Positions 27,887 to 37,086 are shown, counted from the stretch's first letter. The stretch is 64,000 nucleotides of DNA from Dyella_B nitratireducens (GCF_049532905.1 NZ_CP064032.1:3844001-3908000), one strand, 5' to 3'. Program-made: numbers and translations. Notes: generated by a model from the sequence alone, not told the origin.

Positions 27887-28581
27887 TACTGGCCTCCCGA
27901 ATTCTGCTGGCCAGCGTCAGGCACGGTCTGGAAACCGCCCTGCCCGGGTTGCTGTTGCTGTTGTGGATTGCCCAGTACCGAGGAGGAAGGCGCCGGCATT
28001 TCCTGCATCGGGGCTTGCTGCGGCAGCGGAGAGCTGGTGGCTGGCGCGGGTGCGCTGGACGAGGGAGCCGGATTGCCGTCGTCCTGGCCGTTGCCCTGAC
28101 CATTATCCTGCTGCTGGGTGGCAGCCATCTGCGCAGCCAGTTGAGCTTTCTGCTGCTGGTAGTGCTGGTCGTTTTCCGACTGCGCTTCGGCGTTCTGCGA
28201 ACGCAAGCGACTATTTGCGTCGGTTTTTGACTGAATTTGGGCACGTGCCGCGGCGAGCTGCGCCTTGGTACGCGCCAGGGTGGCATCCGCGCGCGACTCG
28301 TCAGCCAGGTCGGCCGCTTGATCGTATTTGCGGTTGGCCATGGCCTGCTGGGCTTGCTGGAACTTGTCCTGCGCAAAGCCGAAATCGACCGGATCGTAAT
28401 CAGGCGCACCCGCGTCGCGAGCACTTTGCAACTGCGCTTGTGCTTGATTCATCAGGTTATCTGGCGGGGGTACGCTGGCGCACCCGCCCAGGGTCAACGA
28501 CACGGTCAGCAGCAGTACTGAAGCCGCCGTCGGGATGCGTCGCTTACGCACCGTCAACGGGGAAAATATGTGGACCATCAC
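27886..28581 (-). CDS. DUF4398 lipoprotein
   Basis: 231 residues. A lipoprotein signal peptide with lipobox LGGCAS is at about residues 30-35. The DUF4398 helical domain follows (LMNQAQAQLQSARDAGAPDYDPVDFGFAQDKFQQAQQAMANRKYDQAADLADESRADATLARTKA). The C-terminal 80 residues are low-complexity Gln/Pro/Ser. It would be anchored in the outer membrane and likely pairs with the downstream coiled-coil protein. It is divergent from pilU across a short gap. Confidence 0.8.
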   Translation of the reverse strand: MMVHIFSPLTVRKRRIPTAASVLLLTVSLTLGGCASVPPPDNLMNQAQAQLQSARDAGAPDYDPVDFGFAQDKFQQAQQAMANRKYDQAADLADESRADATLARTKAQLAAARAQIQSKTDANSRLRSQNAEAQSENDQHYQQQKAQLAAQMAATQQQDNGQGNGQDDGNPAPSSSAPAPATSSPLPQQAPMQEMPAPSSSVLGNPQQQQQPGQGGFQTVPDAGQQNSGGQ

Positions 28582-28662
28582 TCATTCCTCTCGGAGCGTC
28601 ACGGCGTATTGTGGTCGGGCATAATCCTTGAATGCAATGCGCAAAAAACTGGGGTCTTTAAG

Positions 28663-29778
28663 GTGGATATCGGTTACTTCCTCAAATTGATGGTGGACAA
28701 GGGCGCGTCGGATATGTTTCTGACGACCGGCGCCCCGGTGAACATCAAGGTCGAGGGCAAGCTCTACCCGCTCGGCAATACCGGGCTACCCAGCGGCATG
28801 GTGAAAAAAATCGCCTATTCGCTCATGGATGAGGGACAGGTGCCGCAGTTCGAGCGTGATCTGGAACTCAATATGGCCTTGGCGGTAAAAGAGGCCGGCC
28901 GTTTTCGTATCAATGTATTCAAGCAACGCGGTGAAGTGGGCATGGTGATCCGCGCGATCAAGAGCGAGATCCCCAGCATCGAACAGTTGCAACTGCCGCC
29001 CATCTTCCGCGACCTGATCATGGAGCCGCGCGGCCTGATCCTGGTGGTGGGTGCCACGGGTTCCGGCAAGTCGACCACGCTGGCGGCCATGCTCGACCAT
29101 CGCAACAGCCATTCGTCTGGGCACATCCTCACCATCGAGGATCCGATCGAATACCTGCATCGCCACAAGAAGTCGATCGTCAACCAGCGCGAAGTCGGCC
29201 TGGATACGCACACCTATCACGAGGCCCTGCGCAACGCGATGCGTGAGGCGCCGGACGTGATCATGATCGGTGAGATTCGCGACACCGATACGATGGAAGC
29301 GGCGATCTCGTTCTCCGAAACCGGGCACTTGTGCTTGGCGACGCTGCACTCCAACAACGCCGACCAGACGCTGGAACGCATCCTCAACTTCTTCCCCGAA
29401 TCGGCGCACAAGAACGTGCTGATGAACCTGGCCCTGAACTTGCGCGCAGTGATCAGCCAGCGCCTGGTCAGCGGCAAGGACGGACGCCGCCTGCCCGCCG
29501 TGGAAGTGCTGCTCAACACGCCGCTGATCCGCGACATGATCCGCCGTGGCCAGATCCATGAAGTGAAAGAGGCCATGGATCGCAGTCTGCAGGAAGGCAT
29601 GCAGACCTTCGACCAGTCGTTGTACAAGCTGTACAAAGCCGGCCGTATCGAACTGGAAGAAGCACTGGCCAAGGCCGACTCGCGCGATGGCCTGGCGTTG
29701 AAGATTCGTTTGTCCGAAGGCGGCAATTCGGAGACGGCGGAACTGGTAGGGAACGATCCGTACGGGTTGGGGTTTTAA
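28663..29778 (+). CDS. pilU: Type IV pilus retraction ATPase PilU
   Basis: 371 residues from a GTG at 28663 (VDIGYFLKLMVDKGASDMFLTTGAPV); GGGG lies 8 bases upstream. An upstream ATG at 28570 would add 31 residues not typical of PilU. The PilT/PilU features are present: Walker A GATGSGKST, the Asp box ILTIEDPIEYLH, Walker B VIMIGEIRD and the His box FSETGHLCLATLHS. The C-terminal part (RLPAVEVLLNTPLIRDMIRRGQIHEVKEAMDRSLQEGMQTFDQSLYKL) fits PilU rather than PilT. PilU supports pilus retraction with PilT. pilT is not in the window. Confidence 0.92.
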   Translation: MDIGYFLKLMVDKGASDMFLTTGAPVNIKVEGKLYPLGNTGLPSGMVKKIAYSLMDEGQVPQFERDLELNMALAVKEAGRFRINVFKQRGEVGMVIRAIKSEIPSIEQLQLPPIFRDLIMEPRGLILVVGATGSGKSTTLAAMLDHRNSHSSGHILTIEDPIEYLHRHKKSIVNQREVGLDTHTYHEALRNAMREAPDVIMIGEIRDTDTMEAAISFSETGHLCLATLHSNNADQTLERILNFFPESAHKNVLMNLALNLRAVISQRLVSGKDGRRLPAVEVLLNTPLIRDMIRRGQIHEVKEAMDRSLQEGMQTFDQSLYKLYKAGRIELEEALAKADSRDGLALKIRLSEGGNSETAELVGNDPYGLGF

Positions 29779-29828
29779 ACCCCGCCCTTTAAACCCACGA
29801 AAGCTGGGCAATCCATGCGCAATATCTT

Positions 29829-29855
29829 GCCTCGGCGTTAGCTGAGGCCCTTTGC
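29829..29855 (+). terminator. Weak hairpin after pilU
   Basis: GCCTC...GAGGC (29829-29848) is followed by CCTTTGC. The U-run is poor, so it may be an inefficient terminator. Confidence 0.35.
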
Positions 29856-29883
29856 ATGAGATTTTCTCAAGACACCGCGCGGC

Positions 29884-30492
29884 TCAAACCGTCAGGTGCA
29901 AATACGCCGCGATGCCACCCAGGAACATCTGCACCGACAGAGCAATCAGCAGCATGCCCATCACCCGCTCCAGCGCAGTGAGCACGCTTTCGCCCAGCCA
30001 GCGGAACAGATAGGTAGAGCTCAACAGAATCACTGCCGTGGCCAGCCATGCGCATAGCAAGGCAATGGCCCAATCCGCAGTGCGGCCAGGTTGGGTGTTG
30101 GTGAGCAGCAGCAAGGCGGCCATGGCCGATGGACCGGCTACGCCGGGAATCGCCATTGGCACGATAAAAGGCTCACCCTCGCCAGCCTGCCCGAAGATGC
30201 CACCTTCGGCCGGAGGAAACACCATGCGAATGCCGATCAAAAACAGTACGATGCCGCCGGCGATGCTGATCGATTCCTCACGCAGTTGCAGCAGCTTGAG
30301 TATCAGCTGACCACCCATCAGGAATACCAGCAAGACGGCCAAGGCGATCAACAACTCGCGCACCATCACCGCACGGCGGCGCTTGGGTGGCACATCCTTC
30401 AGCAGACTGAGGAAGATGGGAATGTTGCCAAGCGGATCCATGATGAGGAACAGCAGGATCGCCGCCGACAAGGTGGTCATCTGCGTTTGCAT
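29884..30492 (-). CDS. MarC family integral membrane protein
   Basis: 202 residues with six membrane helices. The MarC/YhgN features are ILLFLIMDPLGNIPIF at the N-terminus, ISIAGGIVLFLIGIRMVF, and IPGVAGPSAMAALLLL with the conserved Pro-Gly turn. The family was once tied to multiple antibiotic resistance but the transported substrate is not established. Isolated gene. Confidence 0.9.
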   Translation of the reverse strand: MQTQMTTLSAAILLFLIMDPLGNIPIFLSLLKDVPPKRRRAVMVRELLIALAVLLVFLMGGQLILKLLQLREESISIAGGIVLFLIGIRMVFPPAEGGIFGQAGEGEPFIVPMAIPGVAGPSAMAALLLLTNTQPGRTADWAIALLCAWLATAVILLSSTYLFRWLGESVLTALERVMGMLLIALSVQMFLGGIAAYLHLTV

Positions 30493-30535
30493 GCATTCCC
30501 CTTTTTATTGCTTGTACGCGGCACGTGGCCGATGA

Positions 30536-31309
30536 TCATGCCACGCGCAGATCGAGCACACCGCCACGTGTGGCGGCAGCTTTATCACTTAGTAGATACA
30601 CCACGGCATCCGCCGTGGCATCGGGCAATGGATGCTGCAGCGTGTCTTCACCGAAATAAGCGGTACGGCGCAAGGTGGTACGCATCGGCGCGGGCAGCAA
30701 TGCATGCACGCGGAAGCTGCCTTCGTCGTGTTCCTCATGCAGGATCGCCACGAAGCGTTCCAACGCCGCCTTCGACACGCCGTATGCACCCCAATGCGCG
30801 CGTCGCACCAGATCAGGGTTGTCCAGCACGAACACCGCTGCGCTATCGGGCGCAGTGGTGAGCAATGGCAAGCAAGCCTGGGTGAGCGCAAACGGTGCGG
30901 AAACGTTGACGTGCAAGCTGCGCAACCATGCATCCGGCTTGTGCATGGCCACCGGCATCAAACCGGCGAAGCTTGCCGCGGCATGCACGATGCCGTCGAG
31001 CCGGCCGAGATCACGCTGCAAACCTTCGGCAAATGCTTCGTAATCGCGCGGTGTAGCGGTTTCCATATCAAGCGGATGGATCACCGGCTCGGGCAAACCG
31101 TCGCGTGTCATCGCATCGTAAAGTTGTTCGAGTTGCCGCTTGCGCTTGCCGGTGATCACCACGGTAGCGCCGGCACGTGCGGCGGCTCGCGCCACGGCAC
31201 TGCCCAATCCACCATAGGCGCCGGTGACCAGCACCACGCGGCCATCGAGTTCATTGGCCGCGAGCGTCCAGGTTGAGGGCAAGCGATGCAGCGGCAGGTT
31301 CAAGCTCAT
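30536..31309 (-). CDS. Short-chain dehydrogenase/reductase (YciK-like)
   Basis: 257 residues from the ATG at 31309. A classical SDR: VVLVTGAYGGLGSAVARAAARAGATVVITGKRKRQL is the NADP-binding TGxxxGxG region with a basic residue for NADP. HAAASFAG stands in place of NAG, and the active-site YGVSK matches YxxxK. It resembles YciK. It overlaps grxD upstream in an ATGA, so the two are cotranscribed. The substrate is unknown. Confidence 0.88.
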   Translation of the reverse strand: MSLNLPLHRLPSTWTLAANELDGRVVLVTGAYGGLGSAVARAAARAGATVVITGKRKRQLEQLYDAMTRDGLPEPVIHPLDMETATPRDYEAFAEGLQRDLGRLDGIVHAAASFAGLMPVAMHKPDAWLRSLHVNVSAPFALTQACLPLLTTAPDSAAVFVLDNPDLVRRAHWGAYGVSKAALERFVAILHEEHDEGSFRVHALLPAPMRTTLRRTAYFGEDTLQHPLPDATADAVVYLLSDKAAATRGGVLDLRVA

Positions 31310-31632
31310 GCGTGGTGTTCCCCGGCCACGTCGCATGCCATGCGCGCCAGCTCGCCGGAGGCTTTCAGATCTTCCACGATGTCGCAGCCGCCGATCAGTT
31401 CGCCCTGGATGAAAAGCTGGGGGAAGGTCGGCCAGTTGGCGTAGTGCGGCAGCGCTGCACGGATCTCCGGATCGGCCAGCACATTCACCGCATGGAACAT
31501 CGCGCCCGCTTCCGTCAGTGCCTGTGCCGCACGCGCAGAGAAGCCGCACATCGGAAACTCCGGCGTGCCTTTCATGAAAAGCACGATAGGGTGCTCGGCC
31601 AGCACCGCCTTGATTCGCTCGTTGACGTCCAT
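31306..31632 (-). CDS. grxD: Monothiol glutaredoxin Grx4
   Basis: 108 residues from the ATG at 31632. The CGFS motif (Cys29) defines class II monothiol glutaredoxins. FMKGTPEFPMCGFS, ANWPTFPQLFIQGELIGGCDIV and the C-terminal helix match GrxD, which carries a 2Fe-2S cluster bridged by glutathione and transfers it to target proteins. sodB lies divergently next to it, a sensible stress/iron pairing. Confidence 0.95.
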   Translation of the reverse strand: MDVNERIKAVLAEHPIVLFMKGTPEFPMCGFSARAAQALTEAGAMFHAVNVLADPEIRAALPHYANWPTFPQLFIQGELIGGCDIVEDLKASGELARMACDVAGEHHA

Positions 31633-31743
31633 AACTCGGGTTTCATCACTACAATGCAGCCAGCTTAGTAGTGTACCAGCCGTCCCGGCAGCCAGCCGGC
31701 CAGGCGGAACCGTCATCCTCAGCCAACGCCCCAGGAGTTACCC

Positions 31744-32325
31744 ATGGCGATCGAACTTCCCCCCCTGCCCTATGAAAAGAATGCGCTAGAGCCGAACATC
31801 TCGGCCGAGACGCTGGAGTTCCATCACGACAAGCACCACCAGGCTTACGTGACCAACCTCAACAACTTGATCAAGGGCACCGAGTTCGAGAACGCCTCGC
31901 TGGAAGACATCGTCAAGAAGTCGTCCGGCGGCGTGTTCAACAACGCAGCGCAAACCTGGAACCACACGTTCTACTGGCACTCCATGCGCTCACCGAAGAG
32001 CGACAACAAGCCGGCCGGCAAACTGGCCGATGCGATCGACAAGGCGTTCGGTTCCTTCGACAAGTTCAAGGAAGAATTCAAGAAGTCCGCCGTTGGCAAC
32101 TTCGGCTCGGGCTGGACCTGGCTGGTGCAGCGTCCGGATGGTTCGCTGGGCATCGTCAACACGTCCAATGCCGCCACGCCGATCACCGGTAGCGACAAGC
32201 CGCTGTTCACCATCGATGTGTGGGAGCACGCCTACTACATCGATTACCGCAATGCGCGCCCCAGCTATGTGGACAAATTCTGGGATCTGGTGAACTGGGA
32301 TTTTGCGGCGAAGAATCTGGGTTGA
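31744..32325 (+). CDS. sodB: Iron superoxide dismutase
   Basis: 193 residues. Fe/Mn-SOD ligands are visible: His27 in FHHDKHH, His74 in NHTFYW, and the DVWEHAYYIDYRNARPSYVDKFW motif with Asp157 and His161. AQTWNHTFYW and FGSGWTWLV match the Fe type. It converts superoxide to peroxide in the cytoplasm. The start is preceded by AGGAGTTACCC. Confidence 0.95.
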   Translation: MAIELPPLPYEKNALEPNISAETLEFHHDKHHQAYVTNLNNLIKGTEFENASLEDIVKKSSGGVFNNAAQTWNHTFYWHSMRSPKSDNKPAGKLADAIDKAFGSFDKFKEEFKKSAVGNFGSGWTWLVQRPDGSLGIVNTSNAATPITGSDKPLFTIDVWEHAYYIDYRNARPSYVDKFWDLVNWDFAAKNLG

Positions 32326-32353
32326 TCAGATAAATTGCCTTTTGCGTTTACCT

Positions 32354-32495
32354 CCTCTCCCCTTCGGGGAGAGGATTGAGGTGAGGGGGCACGCTCGCGA
32401 CGATCTTCCTTACGAGGCGTGCTTCGTACCACCGTCTTCGCGAGATTGGCCCCTCATCCGCCCTTCGGGCACCTTCTCCCCGAAAGGGAGAAGGG
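32354..32495. repeat. CTCTCCCC-type intergenic repeat hairpins between convergent genes
   Basis: CCTCTCCCCTTCGGGGAGAGG (32354-32374) is a perfect hairpin with a TTCG loop, followed by GATTGAGGTGAGGGG. Near 32470 the inverse partner (CCCTCATCCGCCCTTCGGGCACCTTCTCCCCG) appears. This two-part repeat is common in proteobacteria and probably also stops transcription between the convergent sodB and purK. Confidence 0.7.
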
Positions 32496-32497
32496 AA

Positions 32498-33649
32498 TCA
32501 ACGAAGTGCGCGTAACGCAGGTGCTGCCTGCTCCTCCCGCTTCAACACACGCGCAATCTCGCCCACTCGCGCCGCCAAGGTTTTCGCATCCTGCGCACAT
32601 ACCGTGGCATGCCCCACTTTGCGTCCCGGGCGCGATTGCTTGCCGTAGTCGTGCCAATGCCCATCAATGGCACGGAGCACCGGCGCGGCATCCGGTAGCA
32701 CACCGATCCAATTGAACATGGCGGAGAAACCGCTTGCGGAAGTATCGCCGAGCGGCAAACCGAGCACGGCGCGCACATGGTTTTCGAACTGACTGGTGAT
32801 AGCGCCTTCGATGGTCCAGTGACCGGAGTTGTGCACGCGCGGCGCCATTTCGTTGCCAAGCAATTCGCCGTCTTTGACGAACAGCTCCAGCGCGAACACG
32901 CCCACGTAATCCAGATGTTCGGCCAGCGTGCGCGCCAAGGCTTCGGCACGCGATTGCAGCGCGCCCACTTCCGGCGCCGGTGCAAGGCTCATGCTCAGCA
33001 CACCATCGGTATGCCAATTCTGCGTGAGCGGCCATACGCGAAAATCGCCGTCGCGCGAACGTACCGCCAGCACGGAAAGCTCGCGCTTGAACGGCACGAA
33101 GGCTTCGAGAATCAAACCGTGTGCATTGGCGCCAAGCGTTTCCCACGCCGCATCGGCGTCGGAGAGCTGCTTGATGCGGAACTGCCCTTTACCGTCGTAA
33201 CCAAGGCGCCGTGTCTTGAGGATGGATGGCGCATCGATCTTGGCCAAGGCGCGGTCCAGACCCTCGCGGGTATCAACCGCCTCGAACGCGGGCGTCTGCA
33301 AACCGCATTCGCGGAACAGCGTTTTTTCGGCCAGACGATCCTGCGCCACCGCCAAGGCACGCGGATTCGGGAATACCGCCACACGCTCGGCCAACCAGTG
33401 TGCGGTGTCAGCCGGGACGTTTTCGAAATCGAAGGTCACAACGTCGACCTCGGCCGCAAATTTCTCCAGCGCGGCGAAGTCGCTCCAATCGGCGAGGCGC
33501 AACGGTGCCACCTGCCCGGCGCAAGCGTCCGCCGCGCTATCCACGACCAGCGTGTTGACACCTAGCGGCGCTGCGGCAAGAGCCAGCATGCGGGCGAGCT
33601 GTCCGCCGCCTAAAATGCCCAGTACAGGTTGTTTCTGACGTGCGGTCAC
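32498..33649 (-). CDS. purK: N5-carboxyaminoimidazole ribonucleotide synthase
   Basis: 383 residues. An ATP-grasp enzyme that carboxylates AIR using ATP and bicarbonate in purine synthesis. GILGGGQLARMLALAAAPLGV is the N-terminal signature; TFDFENVPA, LKTRRLGYDGKGQF (ATP-binding) and EMAPRVHNSGHWTIEGAITSQFE match PurK. Its ATG overlaps the purE stop by 4 bases, so purE-purK form an operon. Confidence 0.97.
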   Translation of the reverse strand: MTARQKQPVLGILGGGQLARMLALAAAPLGVNTLVVDSAADACAGQVAPLRLADWSDFAALEKFAAEVDVVTFDFENVPADTAHWLAERVAVFPNPRALAVAQDRLAEKTLFRECGLQTPAFEAVDTREGLDRALAKIDAPSILKTRRLGYDGKGQFRIKQLSDADAAWETLGANAHGLILEAFVPFKRELSVLAVRSRDGDFRVWPLTQNWHTDGVLSMSLAPAPEVGALQSRAEALARTLAEHLDYVGVFALELFVKDGELLGNEMAPRVHNSGHWTIEGAITSQFENHVRAVLGLPLGDTSASGFSAMFNWIGVLPDAAPVLRAIDGHWHDYGKQSRPGRKVGHATVCAQDAKTLAARVGEIARVLKREEQAAPALRALR

Positions 33650-34149
33650 TGACGGGGGTCCGGGTTATCCAGGACGGTCTGCGTCTGGCGCGCGCGGTAG
33701 GCTTCCACTGCCTTGGCGATAGCCGGATCGTGCAAGGCCAACACCGACGCGGCGAGCAGGGCGGCGTTGCAAGCACCGGCACGGCCGATCGCCAGCGTGC
33801 CAACCGGAATACCAGCCGGCATCTGCGCGATGGAAAGCAGGGAATCCATACCGTTCAGGGCCTTGGACTGCACCGGCACGCCGAACACGGGGAGACGGGT
33901 CTTGGCTGCCAGCATGCCCGGCAGATGGGCTGCGCCGCCGGCACCGGCGATGATCACCTGGATGCCACGCGATACGGCTTGCTCGGCGTACTGGAACAGG
34001 AGATCCGGCGTGCGATGTGCAGAGACCACCCGCACTTCATGCGGCACGCCGAGCGCCTCGAGCATTTCGGCCGCGTGCATCATGGTTTCCCAATCCGAAC
34101 GCGATCCCATCACCACACCAACCCGCGGCGCTGAAGCTGTTTCCGTCAT
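33646..34149 (-). CDS. purE: N5-carboxyaminoimidazole ribonucleotide mutase
   Basis: 167 residues from the ATG at 34149. PurE rearranges N5-CAIR to CAIR. The signature VGVVMGSRSDWETM is followed by SAHRTPDLLFQYAEQA and AGGAAHLPGMLAAKTRLPVFGVPV, then ALNGMDSLLSIAQMPAGIPVGTLAIG. It is the first gene of purE-purK. Confidence 0.97.
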   Translation of the reverse strand: MTETASAPRVGVVMGSRSDWETMMHAAEMLEALGVPHEVRVVSAHRTPDLLFQYAEQAVSRGIQVIIAGAGGAAHLPGMLAAKTRLPVFGVPVQSKALNGMDSLLSIAQMPAGIPVGTLAIGRAGACNAALLAASVLALHDPAIAKAVEAYRARQTQTVLDNPDPRQ

Positions 34150-34216
34150 GGTCCGGTCGTCCAAAAGGGGCTATTGTACGGACTTCGCCGCATTGCAACG
34201 ATACCTACTGTTTCCT

Positions 34217-34489
34217 ATGGATAAACGCCTGCTCGACATCCTCTGCTGCCCGGTAAGCAAGACACCGGTGCGCCCCCTGAGCGGCAACGAACTTGCTGCT
34301 CTGAACCGGGCCATCGACGGCGGTCAGGTACTCAACGTTGCCGGGGGAGCGATCCAGAACCGGGTGGCAGAGGGCTTGATCACGGTCGACCGCAAGGTGA
34401 TCTATCGGGTCGAGGATGGCATCCCAGTCATGCTGCCTGAGGAAGGCATCGGGATCACCCAGTTCACGGACTTTCCCGCCGCGGCGTAA
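34217..34489 (+). CDS. Trm112-like protein (YcaR family)
   Basis: 90 residues from the ATG at 34217. MDKRLLDILCCPVSKTPVRPL is the N-terminal motif of the UPF0434/YcaR (Trm112-like) family, followed by YRVEDGIPVMLPEEGI. Trm112 relatives are activators of methyltransferases; the bacterial member's partner is not known. It has about 25 residues more than usual in the middle (SGNELAALNRAIDGGQVLN), which is the longer xanthomonad form. Confidence 0.85.
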   Translation: MDKRLLDILCCPVSKTPVRPLSGNELAALNRAIDGGQVLNVAGGAIQNRVAEGLITVDRKVIYRVEDGIPVMLPEEGIGITQFTDFPAAA

Positions 34490-34559
34490 GAACCTGCCAG
34501 CCCGTTCAGCTACCTTCACGCCAGCTGGACGCACAGTACACAAAAGCATGACTTAGGAC

Positions 34560-34703
34560 ATGGCGGTGAAACCGGTTTTCGCTTATGTTCCAGCTATCGG
34601 CGGCATCCCTGTCGCGACCCTCCGCGGTCGTCAGAGGCGATTAGCTGCCTTTTACGGCAGTCAACACCGGCCTAGCCAGCCAACCACAGGGGTGTGGCGA
34701 TGA
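34560..34703 (+). CDS. Candidate upstream small ORF overlapping the DUF1631 start
   Basis: 47 codons from ATG 34560 to TGA 34701-34703; the stop overlaps the ATG at 34700 of the next gene (ATGA). AGGA lies just before the ATG. The product (MAVKPVFAYVPAIGGIPVATL...) has no known relatives. It could be a leader that couples translation to the DUF1631 gene, or a chance frame. Low certainty. Confidence 0.25.
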   Translation: MAVKPVFAYVPAIGGIPVATLRGRQRRLAAFYGSQHRPSQPTTGVWR

Positions 34704-37006
34704 AAGAAGCCAACGATTCCTCCAACGTCGTCAATCTTGGCCAGCGGCTGGACCCATCCAGCGGACGCGGAGGCGACCTGTTGAACGCTGTCCGGAACAT
34801 CTCCTCCCGCCGCTTGCAGCAGTACATCGGCAACATGTTCGAACACGTCGACGACGCCCTGTTCGACCTGGCTGAAAAGGCGGAGAACAACGCCGCGCAG
34901 ATGCATTACTTCGACGGTATGCGCGAGGTGCGCAAGCGTCGGCCGATCGTCGAGCGCGCCTTCCTGGCGCTGGTATCGCGCGAGTTGAACGATTTTGCCA
35001 GCGGCAATCACTCCCCTGTCGCCAGTCCGACCACCAACAGTGTGCCAACGCCGGCACCTGGCTCAGTCGAACTCTCACTGGTGGCCGACAACGAATTGGA
35101 AGAGTCGCTGGCCATCACCAGCATGATCGGTAAGAACGAGTCGCGCCTGTCGCGCGATCTGTTCGCCGTCAACCAGCGCCTGTCGGTGATTTGCGGCGGC
35201 ACGCGCATTGAAGACGCCACCAACCCGATCGGCCCAGCCTTGCTCGCCCAGGCGTTCCGCCAGGCGATGCGTGAGCTCAACGCCGACATGCGTGTGAAGC
35301 TGATCATCTACAAGCTGTTCGATCGCTACGTGATGTCGGCGCTGGAAGAGTTGTACCAGGAAGTCAACGCCGAACTGATGCGCGCGGGTGTGCTGCCGCA
35401 GTTGCGTCATGAAGTGGTGCGCAGTGGCGGTGCGGGTGCCGGTGCTGCTGCGGGTGGTACGGCGGCGGCCTCGGGCGAGATCCCGCAACCTTTGCCCGCC
35501 GACGACAGCGAAGCCTCGGCCGAACTGTTGCAAACACTGCGTACTTTGTTCAGCGCGCGCCGCGCCCATCCTAATGTGCCGCTATCGGCGATGACCGCAG
35601 GCCCGCTGCCCACCGCCAACGAATTGATCGGCGCACTGAGCGTGCTGCAAAGCCAGGCTGCGATGCTGCCGATGCCGCAGCCGGCGGCCCCGCACGTCAG
35701 CTCGGTAGATATCGCCGAGCAAGTGCTGCATCTGAAAGAACAATTGATGTCGCAGCTCGGCTCGCTGCGTGGCCAGCGTCCAGGGCAGATCGCCACCATC
35801 GATGAAGACACCATCGATCTGGTTGGCATGCTGTTCGAATTCATCCTCGAAGACCGCAACCTGCCGCCACAGATGCAGGTGCTGCTGGCACGTTTGCAGA
35901 TTCCGTATCTCAAGGCCGCCATTCTCGACCGCAAGCTGTTCGCGCATCGCCAGCATCCGGCGCGTCGCCTGCTGGATGGCCTGGCCGACGCAGCCAAGAG
36001 CTGGTCCGAAGAGTCCGACCGCGACGGCCGCCTGCACGACACCATCAAGGCGATCGTCGAACGCCTGCTGCAGGAATTCGACGATGACATGACGATCTTC
36101 GATCGCCTGTCAGCCGAACTGCAGCAATTCCAGGAATCCAACCGTCGCCGTGCCGAACTGGCCGAACAACGTGTGGCCGAATCCACGCGTGGCCGCGAAA
36201 AGCTGGAGCAAGCGCGCCGCCGCGCGGCGCGCGAAATCCTCAATCGCATCGGCGACCACGTGCTGCCGCCGCTGATCCACGGCGTGCTGTCGCGTGCGTG
36301 GGCGAACTATTTGGTGCTCACCATCCTGCGCAAGGGCGAGGATTCGAACGACTTCCGCGAAGCGCTGCGCTTCGTCGACGCCTTCATTGCCAGCACCAAG
36401 CCGACTCGCACACCGGAAGCCAAGCGCGATCTGCGCCAGTTGTTGCCCGGCATCGAGCGAGCCCTGCGCAAGGGTTTGGCGAACGTCGCCTTCCAGGACG
36501 CCGACATCGAGAGGTTGCTTGCCCAGCTTCACGCCTACTATCGCCATCAGCTCGGCGAAGCGCCGTCCACACCAGCACAACCGCAAACCGCTGAAGCTGC
36601 GCCCGCGCCGCTGCCGATTCCGGAAAGTATCCAGCCGATTGCCGAAAGCGTGGACGACCTGGACGATGTGGCGACCGAGCCCGCCGAAGACGCCATTGCG
36701 CCGGATGTACGCGAGCAACTGGAACAGGTGAAAGTGCTCAAGCCTGGCATCTGGCTGGAGTTCATCGGCCAGGACGACCATTTCGAACGCGCCAAGCTGT
36801 CGTGGATCAGCCCGATGAGCGGACGCTATCTGTTCGTCAACCGCCGCGGATTGAAGGTGGGAGATTACTCGCCTTATGAATTGGCGATGGTGATGGCGGA
36901 AGGCCGTGCACGCATCCTGGCCTCCAATGCCCTGTTCGATCGTGCGATGGATGCGATCGTGGATCGCCTGAGCCACGAAGAGGTTCGTCCGGGCGAATCA
37001 CCCTGA
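34700..37006 (+). CDS. DUF1631 family protein
   Basis: About 768 residues from ATG 34700 (a GTG at 34694 is also in frame, adding two residues). A large, mostly helical cytoplasmic protein with no enzyme motif I can recognise. Residues 100-200 contain LEESLAITSMIGKNESRLSRDLFAVNQRLSVICGGTRI, characteristic of DUF1631. The last 120 residues (VLKPGIWLEFIGQDDHFERAKLSWISPMSGRYLFVNRRGLKVGDYSPYELAMVMAEGRARIL) form a small beta domain that resembles PilZ-like domains. Family function is unknown. It stands alone with its own terminator. Confidence 0.85.
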   Translation: MKEANDSSNVVNLGQRLDPSSGRGGDLLNAVRNISSRRLQQYIGNMFEHVDDALFDLAEKAENNAAQMHYFDGMREVRKRRPIVERAFLALVSRELNDFASGNHSPVASPTTNSVPTPAPGSVELSLVADNELEESLAITSMIGKNESRLSRDLFAVNQRLSVICGGTRIEDATNPIGPALLAQAFRQAMRELNADMRVKLIIYKLFDRYVMSALEELYQEVNAELMRAGVLPQLRHEVVRSGGAGAGAAAGGTAAASGEIPQPLPADDSEASAELLQTLRTLFSARRAHPNVPLSAMTAGPLPTANELIGALSVLQSQAAMLPMPQPAAPHVSSVDIAEQVLHLKEQLMSQLGSLRGQRPGQIATIDEDTIDLVGMLFEFILEDRNLPPQMQVLLARLQIPYLKAAILDRKLFAHRQHPARRLLDGLADAAKSWSEESDRDGRLHDTIKAIVERLLQEFDDDMTIFDRLSAELQQFQESNRRRAELAEQRVAESTRGREKLEQARRRAAREILNRIGDHVLPPLIHGVLSRAWANYLVLTILRKGEDSNDFREALRFVDAFIASTKPTRTPEAKRDLRQLLPGIERALRKGLANVAFQDADIERLLAQLHAYYRHQLGEAPSTPAQPQTAEAAPAPLPIPESIQPIAESVDDLDDVATEPAEDAIAPDVREQLEQVKVLKPGIWLEFIGQDDHFERAKLSWISPMSGRYLFVNRRGLKVGDYSPYELAMVMAEGRARILASNALFDRAMDAIVDRLSHEEVRPGESP

Positions 37007-37052
37007 TTCGCGTCGAATCTCGCTCTCCTGTTTAAACTGTGAAAAAACATGG

Positions 37053-37086
37053 AAGAGGCTCGGCTACTGCCGAGCCTCTTTTTTTT
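37053..37086 (+). terminator. Rho-independent terminator of the DUF1631 gene
   Basis: AAGAGGCTCGG (37053-37063) pairs perfectly with CCGAGCCTCTT (37070-37080) around CTACTG, followed by eight T. A strong terminator on the plus strand. Confidence 0.92.

Noticed and set aside
34490..34693. A c-di-GMP or other riboswitch upstream of the DUF1631 gene
   Set aside because: Small hairpins (CTGCC/GGCAG and GCGACC/GGTCGT) are present but none of the conserved blocks of known riboswitch classes.
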